Below, piece by piece: positions 1 through 11,099 of a stretch of DNA of 64,000 nt. This DNA comes from Epiperipatus broadwayi (Eukaryota; Onychophora; Udeonychophora; Euonychophora; Peripatidae), in assembly GCA_028023455.1 (NCBI GenBank), contig JAQFVV010000549.1:124001-188000 (forward strand), in the 5' to 3' direction. Within the stretch, counting starts at the first letter, position 1, and every line of letters starts with the position of its first letter. The position numbers and the translations under genes were made by a program. The notes beneath the pieces were generated by a model, which was not told the DNA's origin, searched no databases, and was given only the letters and a program-made list of their open reading frames with translations.

Positions 1-510
1 AATAGATTTGACATGTTAGAAAATCTTTAATCTTAATCCCCTTTTAAGTAAGAACTTTAATTAAAAATACCTTCCCCAGATTAAAACAATAGTGTTTCCA
101 ACCCTTTATTTATTTTTAGACAATCAACTGTAGCATCTTCCTTATTGGATTTTATATAATATACAGTTTAAAAGAAAAAATACTTTAAAAAGAAAAAGTT
201 GTATAAATGACATATAATGAAATATTTACAAAAAAAAAAATCAATATTTTGTTAGTATTTTGCTCATATATATATATATATTTGAGCCACACCTATGTAT
301 TTTAATAAAAAGAATTAATAATCATAAAATTAATAATAATAAAAATGTTAATTTAAAAGTTAAAATTTTATAATGTAAGTGCGCATCTCAAATGTATACA
401 TAAAATATACATATACGACAAAAGGAGCGGGATGGGATATAGGATTTAAACACAGGTTAGTAGATGTAACTATGAAGCTCGATCTTAAGCTAAGATTGAC
501 TGTTTCAATA
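1..510 (+). repeat. Dispersed repeat, copy 1 (partner at 58632-59170)
   Basis: The first 510 bases align by eye, with small indels, to 58632-59170 in the same orientation. Shared landmarks are a CCTTCCCCAGATTAAAACAA block, a TTTGAGCC block, GTGCGCATCTCAAAT, a GACAAAAGGAGCGG block and a final TTAAGCTAAGATTGACTG. The window starts inside or at the edge of this copy, so its left end is unknown. No coding potential is visible. Confidence 0.75.
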
Positions 511-1508
511 CTAACATAAATGCTATTACTAACAGTTAAATGTTATTGGAAAATTTAAATAAAGTTAAATTTTTCTGAAGACATTCAATACTTAATATTA
601 GATAGAAATAGCCCAATATATAAATACAACTAAAATACCATCATCTGGAAAAGAACAATAATACAACATATCTATAACTTATTTCAATTTTTGGATGTGA
701 TTCACTTTACTAAAATCACAACTAAATTTAGCTTATCCTTCTTGTTGTTTAGAATTGAAAGTTCACTACAAATATGTTATCTTGATTAAGATTTTGTATA
801 TATCTGATAAAAGACATAGTAATATCTTCTTTATCATTTTTTAAAAAAAATACTAATGCATTATTATAATCATTTGTTTTATTTATCATCTATTGAAAAA
901 ATACTACTGCATTCTTACAGTCATTTGTTACATTGTTATCATTTAAATATATGATATATAGCTTTAGCAACAATTTTACTATTTCTTCATTTGTGTCTTT
1001 TTAGATGTCAAATAATAATCTTATCATTTTCTGAAACTTTTCCTTTTTTCAGAGATGTAATTTCATATCTCATCTTATCGTTTTAAATACTTGGCAATTG
1101 TGAAGATGAGATGCTTTGTTTTCTTGTTCTTTATTACTATATAAAGAACTCTGGCACATATTTTATAACATCATTTCTATTAATCCAATAAACATCACAT
1201 GAACACTATTTCTTATGCTTGCTCTTAACTTGGTGGCAATACGTATAGAGAGTTTTGCCTGTTTTAATATCATTTCTATTTTTATTAATAAATTTCATAT
1301 TTTGTTTGGTTTGCAGGAATATCTTTTTTTCTGATACAAAGGTATTGTTTTACATTTTTGATACTTTTATTTTTTTCTATTGCTTTTTTTTTTTACCAAT
1401 TTATAATTATATTTTTTTATATTACTATTAACTCTTTTTTACATCATTTTACAAAATTTTAGATATTCACTACTTCTTAATGGTTTATTTTTTAAAAAAT
1501 TTCATAGC

Positions 1509-1664
1509 TTCACCTATTTAAATAGAAAGTAGGTTGAAGTAAAGAAGGGTTTCCCTCTTTTCTTCCATAGTGTAAGCTTGTGGTTAAAACACCTGTAGAG
1601 GTCCCTACTATTGCATTTTATACGCATATTATCGAGGTTATAGCCTCAGTAAATATTACTTATT
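1509..1664 (+). repeat. Solo copy of the 17.1-17.7 kb foldback arm
   Basis: This stretch matches 17552-17706 in the same orientation. It has GCTTCACCTATT, AGTAGGTTGAAGTAAAGA, the TTTCCCTCTTTTCTTCC block, a GTAAGCTTGTG block, CCTGTAGAGGTCCCTAC, and ends with the CCTCAGTAAATATTACTTA terminus. It is a single arm without the inverted partner. No protein is encoded. Confidence 0.7.
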
Positions 1665-2019
1665 TCTTAATAGAATATTAGTTATCTTTTTATTTATTTA
1701 AATCGAATCTGAATTATTTTCACTACTATTTAAAAGGTTTGCAAGCTTTAGATTGAATTTATTGGAGTGTTTCTGAATGTTAGAAATATCAGCTGCTAAT
1801 ATTGTCTTTTTTTAATGTTTTCATCTCTCTAGCCTGCAATAACAAATATCTTTGCTCTCATTAATTGTTTATCGCTTCTATTAAGAACATTACAATGTTG
1901 AAATACATACTTTTTGTTAGTTAAAATATAATCTAATTGATCAATATCTTTATTTGAATACTTAATGTTCTTTTTTTTTTTTTTAGTTTTTTCTTTTTTT
2001 TGAAAGAAAGAATTCATAA

Positions 2020-2830
2020 TTTATAGTTTTCTTTTTCTGGAAAATCCACAAATCTGTGTTCTGTCCCATTTCTATCAATATATACAAATTCATCTATCAA
2101 AATTTGTCATGACAATTTTAAAAATATTGTTTGGTCTGATCAAAAGCATTTTGTTCATCCACATAAAACTCATCTGCTTTTTAATCAAATGAGAATTTGT
2201 TAAGGCATATACCTGAATTATCTGCACTTGGTACCTTTCATTAATTTGAATAATTAATCTTGACACTCTGATATATTATAAATTTCCAAAAATGTTGTTT
2301 TTTCACTTTTTATTTATAATGAATTCCATTCTACTTGTGCTCCCAATATTTGTGCTTTCATAAAAAGAGCATGTACCCTTTAAAAATCATTTGTCTTTTC
2401 CTCTTCTCTTCTAAGTTTACAGTTAAACAATATTAGGCTGGGCTTTTTTCAATTCATCTAATATTTCTTCTCTTAAAAGTAATCTGTAGTTTTATTTATC
2501 TAACTAAGAGCTTATCATTCAATGGTAGACTGAATCTGCAATCAGAAGATTTTTAGCATCCTCTGCTTTTGACTGCAAAATTATCACATGACTGGCAACT
2601 TTAAAGCCTCTTAGGAATAAGAGCCATAATTTTGTTTTGTTTCATGATTATAAAAAAACTGTAAGAAAAATGATCATATACATTCATTCTATTTTCAAAA
2701 AAACTCAAATGATACTTTAGTTAAGAATAATCAGGCAACTAATAAAAAAATGATATTTTTTGATCTTAAACTCGGAGGTAAAAAGATTATAATTTCATTT
2801 TATTGGGTGATGCATATTAGTAAGAAGCCT
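2020..2830 (-). pseudogene. Decayed transposon body, related to 59960-60830
   Basis: Blocks in this stretch resemble 59960-60830 in the same order. Examples are CACAAATCTGTGTTCTGTCCC against CACAAATCTGTATTCTCTC, and the segment ending in a GAGGTAAAAA block near 2775 against the one near 60765. Minus-strand translations of both are similar around a D-R-N-x-x-E run, but every frame is interrupted. Together with the end repeat at 1-510 this looks like one old element of about 2.8 kb. I do not recognise the family. Confidence 0.4.
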
Positions 2831-2956
2831 AGTCATGTGTGTGTTTACTATGAATAGAATGGATATTATGAATCTATCCTTCTTGTTTTTTAATGCCTTA
2901 AAGTGGCATCAAATAATTTTTTTTTAGTTAACAGCAAACTGCTTTCTATAATCCTA

Positions 2957-3399
2957 GTGTATTTTTATTTGACTTTTTTTCTTCTTATCTTGGAATGACC
3001 ATACTCATTTGCAAATAGCTGATATATATATATGATGGAATTAAAATCCATTATGTTGCCTTCATAAAATACTTTAATATAAAAATATAAACAAATATTA
3101 TAGACAACTACATTTTAATTAATAAATAATAAGTTTATTTACATCAAATCGATTTTCGTTCAAAATGAACCTTCTCAAGATGTTAGAATAAATCAAAAAG
3201 TCACGCGATTTATATTAACGTAGTATACACTTATTGTTCAAATTAAAATTTAAAAATTATTAAAAATTTTAATGTTTATATTTATATCTTGGAATGACTA
3301 TACTCATTTGCAAATAGCTGATATATATATATCAGTTATTTGCAAATGAGTATGGTCATTCCAAGATAAGAAGATAAAAAGACAAATAAAAATACACTA
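2957..3399. repeat. Inverted repeat ending in a near-perfect hairpin
   Basis: 2957-3033 is the reverse complement of about 3325-3399. A direct partial copy at 3285-3325 closes an 84-bp hairpin at 3285-3368, with TCTTGGAATGAC on the left and GTCATTCCAAGA on the right around an AT core. The right end abuts the first ribozyme-bearing repeat at 3402. Confidence 0.75.
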
Positions 3400-3401
3400 T
3401 T

Positions 3402-4509
3402 TTGGTGATTATTTATCTTTTTTTTTTTTCAAAATATGATTTATTAACATAATATTAATCTTTGAACTTACATGTTATATGTAGTGATATACAAGATTCA
3501 AACTATGATTTACAATGCAGAACTTAATTTACCGAGTGAACAGAAAAACCTTGAATTGTATATGCATGTATCTTGCCATTCATAGCTTCTCTCATAGTTT
3601 GCTAAGTAACCTCTGGTCTTAATGGTAACTAGATAGATCACAGCTTCCAAGAATCACATCATCCCCACCATCCAGATGAGAAAGTGAAAACCCATACTAA
3701 TCCCTGTAGCACCCATGTGCCACCCCCCCCTAAGGACTAGGAACCAGGCCTTGGGGTATTTCCAAAGCTCAGACTCTCTCATCCAATACCCTTACTAATC
3801 CCCACAGCATCCATATCCCCTCCAAAACCAGGCTTGTGAGACCTTCCAAGCACCAGAACCTGCCATCCAGATGGCAGAGACAAATGGTACATATTTGTGT
3901 TCAAGTGTATCAGTGTTATGAGATAGTGTGGAGAGTAGTGGGTTTGTGTGAAAGTCTGTGCTCATATACCCTATATATTACATATATAGAAACAGGTATA
4001 TAATAAGCCTGTGTGTTTCAGTTATTACATAGTAGAGATATCTGCCCATCCCTTGTATATGTATTAAATGGATTATGTCCTGTACATGAGGGGTTAGATT
4101 GACCCTAGGTCAACATGGGTGTAACAAGAATCTTGGCCTTAGGGTGGCCTTTGAGCTATCCATCATCAGATTTATCAATTGGATGGATGGTTGAAGAGTT
4201 GGAGTGTGGAGTAGATTGAAGCCTGTCCATTAAAGTATGAGGATTGACTATCTTAATATATATCTGAGCACTTATAGCATATATGTGTGGAGATGGTAAT
4301 CTGGACCAACTGATGATTGCTGGTTTAACATGAAATACGTATATTGGTGATTATTTATCTTTTCAACATATATGTGTCAAAGTGTATCAGTGTTATGAGA
4401 TAGTGTGGAGAGTGGTGGGTTTGTGTAAAAGTCTGTGCTCATATACCCTATATATTGCATATATAGACACAGGTATATAATAAGCCTGTGTGTTTCAGTT
4501 AATAAATGT
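3402..4509 (+). mobile_element. HRZ repeat, interrupted tandem copy (retrozyme-like)
   Basis: HRZ is a name used here for a non-coding repeat family whose monomer is about 500 bp. This copy starts with TTGGTGATTATTTATCTTTT. It is interrupted by about 470 bp of unrelated sequence (roughly 3425-3895, GC-richer at 3640-3890), resumes near 3900, and runs through a second monomer to about 4509. CCTATATATT landmarks recur near 3968 and 4447, about 480 bp apart. A hammerhead-type fold lies at 4296-4354. The left end coincides with the position just 3' of the predicted ribozyme cleavage site. There is no open frame, so the element is non-autonomous. Confidence 0.65.
4296..4354 (+). ncRNA. Type I hammerhead ribozyme, weakened helix II
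   Basis: The CTGATGA box is at 4310-4316 and GAA at 4332-4334. Mini helix III is ATACGTAT (4335-4342). The predicted cleavage site is after A4343. Helix I inner pairs ACCAA (4305-4309) with TTGGT (4344-4348); helix I outer pairs GTAATC (4296-4301) with GATTAT (4349-4354) across a TGG bulge. Helix II (TGCT against AACA) has one mismatch, and the base pair next to A9 is lost. Core residues are intact, but activity is uncertain. Confidence 0.7.
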
Positions 4510-5312
4510 TACTGTAAATTTATTTATAGAAATTGTAAATTGATTATAGATATTTTATGCAAAGATCTCTCAATGATATTTATTAATTGTAGATGATATG
4601 CAAAACTACATAATTTTTTAATATCTAATGGAAGTTATTATTTAATTTAATATTTTATTTTTATCAATAAATTTAAAAGACAAATAACCATATATTTACC
4701 AAAACCAATAAGTAATGTAACAATGTATTAGCAGTTTTTTCTATGGAATCTTCAAAATCTTATATTAATCTTAGAGGACTTTTGTCTTTGTGAAATTTTA
4801 CATTAGCAAATATATATAGACATACTGAGGTAAAGAATATATATATTATTAGTCATTGATTTTTAACTTTTTTTGAAATATTATTAATAAATTTTATTCA
4901 ATGGCTTTTAATATTACAATTTTCTATGAAATAAAAGCTTTATTTATTCATTGCATTTACTTTTTTTAATAAAAGATATTCCTAAACTTTTATCTTTTTT
5001 GAAAAATATAGTTTGATCACTTTTGAGATAATATTTAAATTTTATGCTGCCTATTTCCATGATTATTTATATTTATTACGTTTAAATTTACACGTAGATA
5101 TTTTTTTTCCTATTTCATTATTAACTGTTGAATCAAATGTATTTTGAATAGAAGAAATTAATTCCATATTATAATCATTTTAAATACCTTCTACATATTT
5201 TGAACTTATTTATTTTCTTACTTTTTTAAAGTCTAATTAGCAACCTGAATTGAAATCCTATTACTTATTCCATAATGAAAAGAATGTATGTATATACTTC
5301 AACAAAAATCAA

Positions 5313-5470
5313 TAAATTAAAAATTAACTGTGATAAAACACAGTTACTGAAGCTTTAAACATAAAATTATAACAATAAAGCTGAGTCCCCGAAAGCGCTC
5401 AGCTTTATTGTTATAATTTTATGTTTAAAACTTCAGAAACTGTGTTTTATCACAGTTAATTTTTAATTTA
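5313..5470. repeat. 70-bp-arm hairpin with a partial hammerhead core at its apex
   Basis: 5313-5382 and 5401-5470 are near-perfect reverse complements. The apex at 5383-5400 reads GAGTCCCCGAAAGCGCTC. The GAA, the palindromic AGCGCT mini helix III, the following C and the AGCTTT/AAAGCT helix are arranged as in a hammerhead's 3' half. The CUGAUGA box and helix II are collapsed to CTGAGTCCCC, so catalysis is not expected. Confidence 0.7.
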
Positions 5471-5835
5471 CTCATTCCAGTCATTTAAAAATATTAAATT
5501 TTCCGAGAGTTTTAAAGTATTTTTAACATAATTATTTTTTTATATATATGGTTTTGTTAAATCATTTAAGTTAATATATGTGATCTTAATTATAGGATTA
5601 GATGAGTTTTATACACTGATTTAATTTTATATTACAGCATTTAAGAAAAATATGAAATATTTTGCATTCTTGAAAAAGTATAATACTGCATACTTTTTTC
5701 CATATAACGTTTTTATGGTTTATTCCATTCCTTAATTAGTCCACATTTCTTAAATGAGAAAACTCCTCCATAGAAATAAATGTCAATTAATAAATTACCC
5801 ACTAAAAATGCACTATATGTATTTACAATAAACAT

Positions 5836-6206
5836 CAACATGGGTGTGATGAGAATCTCGGCCTCAGCGTGGCCTTTGAGCGTTCCATCATCAGATTTTT
5901 AATTGGATGGACGAATGAAGAGTTGGAGTGTGGAGTGGATTGAAGCCTGTCCATTAAAGTATGAAGATTGGCTATCTTAATATATATCTGAGCACTTGTA
6001 GTATATATGTGTAGAGATGATAATCTGGATCAACTGATGATTGCTGGGTTAGCATGAAATACGTATATTAGTGATTATTTATCTTTTCAAGTGTATCAGT
6101 GTTATGAGATAGAGTGGAGTGTGGTAGGTCGTGTGAAAGTCTGTGTTCATATATCCTATATATTACATATATTGATACAGATATATAATAAGCCTGTATT
6201 TCAGTT
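5836..6206 (+). mobile_element. HRZ repeat, 371-bp insertion with 9-bp target duplication
   Basis: The element runs from CAACATGGGTG to the CAGTT at its 3' edge. AATAAACAT occurs at 5827-5835 and again at 6207-6215, which marks the insertion. It begins at the same internal point (CATGGGT) as the copy at 63586. It lacks coding capacity and carries a hammerhead at 6020-6078. Confidence 0.75.
6020..6078 (+). ncRNA. Type I hammerhead ribozyme, one helix I mismatch
   Basis: CTGATGA is at 6034-6040. Helix II is TGCT/AGCA with a GGGTT loop. GAA is at 6056-6058, mini helix III is ATACGTAT, and H17 is A6067. Inner helix I pairs ATCAA with TTAGT with one C:A mismatch and one wobble. Outer helix I pairs ATAATC with GATTAT perfectly. 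The core is intact; the base pair bordering A9 (T:T) is not formed. Confidence 0.65.
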
Positions 6207-7408
6207 AATAAACATTAAAATAAATCATAACAATATATTTATACAGAAGTATTTTTAATTACTTAGATTATGATTATTACTTTTTAAATTGTTTGGACGA
6301 GTAACAGATCTCACATGATTTTCCATGAAATTGCCTTTAATTTTCCTCTGTCCTTGTATTTTTTTAAATAATAGTCTCGTATAATCTGATTTGAAATTAA
6401 ATTTAAGGTTATAAGATTTTTCATCATCAAATAAAACTCAATTGGTGTTAAAATATTATTGTAGCATTTTTTTTAGGTTTCATTTAATCTTTTTTCTAAA
6501 GAACATTGTGCTCTGTTTGTGCAGATTTTTTTGCATCCACATATAATTTGATAAATAATAAGAATTTTTTATTTTTAAATAGAAAATTTTTAGAATTATT
6601 TATTAATTTTTTATTTGGAAGAATATAAAATGAAATATTGTGTTTTTCATCCACTATATAAACATAATAAAAATGATCAGCCTTGTAAATAAACAGTCAT
6701 GGTATTTAAACATTATCTTAAAAGTAATCAAACTATAATTTTTAAACGAAGATAATGAGGTAAAAATGTGTTTTATCAAAAAGATCACTATAATGATAAA
6801 ATTAAAATGCAAATGAATAAATTAGGTTTTTATTTGATTGACATTGACAATACTGAAAGCCAGTATTTACTAATAATAATTTATATAAAGTTCAATCAAT
6901 TAATAATATATACTATAGTATATATATCTTTCTACCTCGGTACATTTATATATGTTGCTACTATAAACCTCCACAAGAATAAAATCCTCTCAGATTAAAG
7001 ATAGATTTTGGAGGTTTATATATATATAACTGCTAAATACATTGGTATATTGTTTAGAATATTTTAGGTTTCATAAATATAGAGCTTAAGGATTAATTCG
7101 TCTTTTGAATTTATTGATAAATTATTAAATTAGATCATAATAGTTTTATTAAATGTCACCAAATTATATGGCTGTATAAATATATTAGAACCTTTAAATG
7201 TCATTGAAAATGCTTTATATAAAACTTCTATAAATAAATTTACAATAAAATGTATTATAATATATCATTTTTTTCTTCTACAGCGCAAGCTTTTTCGTAC
7301 TTGCACTCCAATATGTAATATATAGGGGGTTTGAACTCAGACTTTCACACGACCCTCAACTATCCACACTATCTCATATTGCTGATATACTTGATCACAC
7401 ACATGTCG

Positions 7409-7457
7409 TAAAGGTATTTTGTGCTAAACCAGCATGCATCAGTTGGTCCAGATTATC
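7409..7457 (-). ncRNA. Dead hammerhead copy in the composite HRZ
   Basis: The minus strand reads ACCAACTGATGC followed by the TGCT/AGCA helix II and then CAAA. A9 has become C and the GAA box is changed to CAA, so the core is broken. Outer helix I sequence GATAATC is retained. Confidence 0.6.
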
Positions 7458-7893
7458 ATCTCCACACATATATACAATCAATTCTCAGCATATATTAAGA
7501 TAGCCAATCTTCATACTTTAATGGAAAGGCTTTAATCCACTCCACACCACAACTCTTCAGCCATCCATTTCATTGAAAATCTGATGATGGGATGCTCAAA
7601 GCCACATTGATGCCAACCTTCTTATCCTACCCATGTTGACCATAAGTCACTCTGACCCCACATATACAGGATATAATCCATTTACATACATATACAAGGG
7701 ATGGGAAGACCTTACAGCATTATATTTTAATATATGAATTTAGTTTTCTACATACTGTATAGACAATTTTTCATACCTGTACTCCAATATATAATATATA
7801 AAGGATTTGAACTCAGATTTTCACACAATCTTCAACTATCCAAACTATCTCATACTGCTGACACACTTTATCACACACATGTTAAAAAAGATA

Positions 7894-7956
7894 AATAATC
7901 ACCAATATATGTATCTCAGGCTAAACCAGCACTTGTCAGTTAGTCCGAATTATTAT
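7894..7956 (-). ncRNA. Dead hammerhead copy in the composite HRZ
   Basis: The minus strand reads CTGACAA (G8 changed to A) and GAGA in place of GAAA. Outer helix I, helix II and the mini helix III context are still recognisable. It is the tandem partner of the copy at 7409-7457. Confidence 0.6.
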
Positions 7957-8245
7957 TTCCACACATATGCACAATCAATGCTCAGCTTATATTAAGATAG
8001 CCAATCTTCATACTTTAATGGAAACGCTTCAATCCATTCCATCCCACAACTCTTCAGCCATCCATTTCATTGAAAATCTGATGATGGAACACTCAAAGCC
8101 CAGATTGGTGCAAACCTTCTCATCCTACCCATGTTGACCGTAAGTCACTCTGACCTCTCATGTACATGACATAATCCATTTACGTACATATACAAGGGAT
8201 GAGCAGACCTTACAGCACTATATTTTAATATATGAATTTTTTTTT

Positions 8246-8302
8246 AATCTGGACCAATTGATGAGTGCTAGTTTAGCACGAAATATGTATATTTGTGATT
8301 AT
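8246..8302 (+). ncRNA. Hammerhead copy with perfect helix II but mutated C3
   Basis: Helix II GTGCT/AGCAC is fully paired and GAA is at 8280-8282. The conserved box reads TTGATGA, with C3 changed to T, and inner helix I ACCAA/TTTGT has one mismatch. C3 changes normally abolish activity. It keeps the best-paired helix II seen in the family. Confidence 0.6.
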
Positions 8303-8899
8303 TTATCTTTTTAACATGTGTGTGATCAAGTGTGTCATCAGTATGAGATATTGTGGATAGTTGAGGGTCATGTGAAAGTCTGAGTTCAAACCCCCTATAT
8401 ATTACATATTGGAGTCTAAGTATGAAAAAGCCTGTACTGTAAAAAAAATTCATGTATTAAAATATAATGCTGCAAGGTATGCTTATCCCTTGTATATGTA
8501 CATAAATGGATTATGTCCTGTACATGAGGGGTCAGAGTGAGTTATGGTCAACATGGGTAGGATGAGAAGGTTAGCACCAATGTGGGCTTTGAGCATTCCA
8601 TCATTGTGTGATTATTTATCTTTTTGACATGTGTGTGATCAAGTGTGTCAGCAGTATGAGATAGTGTGAATAGTTGACAGTTGTGTGAAAGTCTGAGTTC
8701 AAATCTCCTCAATAAAATGTATTGTGAATTTTTTAAAATATATAAATTATAGTAATAATTTTTTATTAGTCACTCATTAGATTAGAGATTATCCAATAAT
8801 ATATAATAAATGTGGTTTTAATTTCTCCTTATTTGTAATAATAAAAATACTTAATTGTAAATTATTAGAGAAAAAAAATATATAGTTAATAACAAATTT

Positions 8900-8940
8900 G
8901 GCTGAACGTTTTCCAGGAACCGTGCCTCATACTCATAGCC
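8900..8940 (-). ncRNA. Hammerhead-like fold in PLE-A 3' region (minus copy)
   Basis: This mirrors the fold at 12082-12122. GGCT/AGCC helix I, GAGG, and mini helix III AACGTT are kept. The helix II closing strand reads CCTG instead of CCTC before GAAA, which weakens it. See the plus-strand copy for the full description. Confidence 0.45.
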
Positions 8941-8993
8941 TTCATGAAAATGTACTTAATATATGTAAATGAGAATATTCAAATGAGTTACTG

Positions 8994-11099
8994 TTACGTA
9001 GCCCATTTTTTCGAGATGTCGAAGCACGTGTCTCTTCTGTTGATTGCATGGATGTCTCTGTTGATGTAGAATGCCTCTTTTATTTTTCTCCTGTAGTCAT
9101 TTGGTTCTGAGCATAAAATAACGGGGTTAGCGGGTATGAAATTGTGCCCTGATTATTTAGTATGTTCAAAAAATGCAGAAGATGTACTGCTGTTCGTTTG
9201 GGCTCTGTTGAAGGTGTACCGATGTTGAGCCAACCTGGTGTTAATTGTGGCTTTCGTTTCCCCATAATATGTGGCGTGGCATCCGGCCTGGGGGCAGGAA
9301 ATGGAGTACATCACATGTGGAGTGAGCACTGGATCAATGTAGTCTGTGGAGTTATTGATCAACCTATTAGTGTTGGGTGGAGTTCTGAATATTATGCTGA
9401 ATTTGTTGCTTAAGGTTTTCGTTAGTTTGCTGGATATTTTAGGGATGTAGGGGACCGTTATTCTAGGTAGATTGGTGCGAGGCAATTTATCATCTATTGT
9501 GCTGTTGAATTTCATGACTTTTCTCCTAATAGTTTTGTATTTGAATCCTGCTGCTAATAGGTCTTTAATGTAATTGTTTATATTTTCCTTCCAATGTGCT
9601 TCATATTTACACAAATGATAGTTTCTAAACATAAATGCTTTGAGACCTGCGAATTTGTGCGATGCGGGTGATTTAGAATTAGGATGGATGCAGCTTCGGA
9701 TTTCGAATGGTTTAACAATCATTTTGTAATCTATTAAGTGGCGATCTCTTGACAAGGAAAGGTCGAGATATTTGAGTTCATTATTGTTTTCATATATAAT
9801 AGAGAAAAATAGTTTAGTTGTACTTTGTAATTCGCGTTGTATATTTAAAATATTATTTTTAGATGCTATAATGAAAATATCATCTACATATCGCATATAT
9901 ATGAAGTCTGGGTTAGTGTTGAAATATTTTGGAATGATGGATTGCTCATATTTATTTAAGTATATACTGGATAAAATGCCACTGATAGGGAGGCCCATGG
10001 GCCAACCATCTTGCATTGTGTACCATTTATCTTCGAAAAGAGTGAAAATATGGGAGTCAAGCCATGTCAGGAAAGCCATAATGAATTTAATTCTCTCGTT
10101 AGGACAAGATATTCGCAGCAACTCTTCATGTATAATTTGGATGGATGCTTTTTTATTGATTGATCCATATAATTCCTTCACATCCATCGTGGCCATAACA
10201 GAGTTGTGAGAGATTTGAGCGTTTTTAATTTTGGAAATGAATTGAAAAGATGAATTTATTGTGTATGAGCCAAAATTAAGGTAATCTATAATCAATTGAT
10301 TAACCAATTTGGCTGTATCGAAATAGTGCACGCCAGCGAAATCCATCATCAATCGAAGCGGTTCGCCTGGTTTATGTTGTTTTGAATTGGCAAACATTCG
10401 GGGAGGTCTAGTGGCAGAAGGATAAATCCTGTAATACTCGGATTTAGTGATCCCTTTGTCCTTGAAAGTCCGAAGCACACCATTAATAAATTTATCTCGG
10501 TCGATTTTGATGTTAAAAGTGTTATCATGTACCAACTTTAATATTTTAATTTGGTCATGCATTTTATTTTTGTAATCGGTGTTGTTTAATAAAACAAAGC
10601 GATTGCCTTTGTCTTCTTTGAGACAAATGATGTTGTGTGTTTTGAAATATTGTTTAGTATTTAACACACTTTTATTCCATGCTTTGTCTTTTTTATCAAT
10701 GAGATTGTTATTTAGTAATTTAGCTATGTCTGTGATAATAGCGTCTCTTTGTGTGTTGTTAATGAGAGATGCTTCGATGTCTGCTATTAATTCACGCTTA
10801 GGGGATGTCCAACTTCCTCCTACATATTTAGGTCTGAGCGATAAAATTTTCTTGATTTCGTATGGCGGAGTAGTTGAAGTTTTATTAACGAACGCGTCTA
10901 TGTTAATGCCGCGGTGGTTTTTATTTTGTTTAATAGATAAGAAATGTATTTTATTTTCAAATTTTAATATTTGAAATCTCTCAGTTTTACGCAATTTATC
11001 TTGCATCCACTGGGGGATTACGTAGTTCGTTGTCATTTTGTTCCATCTAATTGTTTGCTTTTTGAAAGCATCACTGCATCCGCGAGTTATGTGTGCCAA
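8994..11099 (-). pseudogene. Penelope-like reverse transcriptase with GIY-YIG endonuclease, one nonsense codon
   Basis: PLE proteins copy element RNA at a nicked target, joining a telomerase-related reverse transcriptase to a GIY-YIG nuclease. The frame is open for 648 codons from 11099 to a TAA at 9153-9155, then continues in the same frame to a natural TAA at 8994-8996, giving about 701 residues. The plus-strand twin has CAA (Gln) where this copy has TAA, so one C-to-T change truncates it. Visible motifs are RT motif A D306 (MDVKELYG), a GLPISG block, the YVDD catalytic box at 404-407, and the GIY-YIG core from Y598 (YSISC, YYGET, R622, H626). The nonsense codon precedes the IKEA glutamate segment, so the nuclease would be incomplete. 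The frame enters from the junction with the plus copy without a clear ATG. The first ATG is at residue 22, so the true N-terminus may be missing. Confidence 0.85.

Larger units (their letters stand above)
7257..8709. mobile_element. Composite HRZ insertion: inverted head-to-head tandem copies
   Basis: CAATAAAATGTATT (14 bp) occurs at 7243-7256 and exactly again at 8710-8723, so the whole 1453-bp block is one insertion. The left part (to about 8237) carries HRZ sequence on the minus strand as a tandem, with ribozyme boxes 497 bp apart. The right part (from about 8238) carries HRZ on the plus strand, also more than one monomer long but with the second ribozyme deleted. No protein is encoded. 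The form recalls inverted insertions of target-primed retroelements. Confidence 0.8.

Noticed and set aside
5827-8723. CRISPR-like array, suggested by recurrent ribozyme blocks
   Set aside because: Repeats are about 500 bp apart, degenerate, in both orientations and flanked by target duplications in an animal-type genome.
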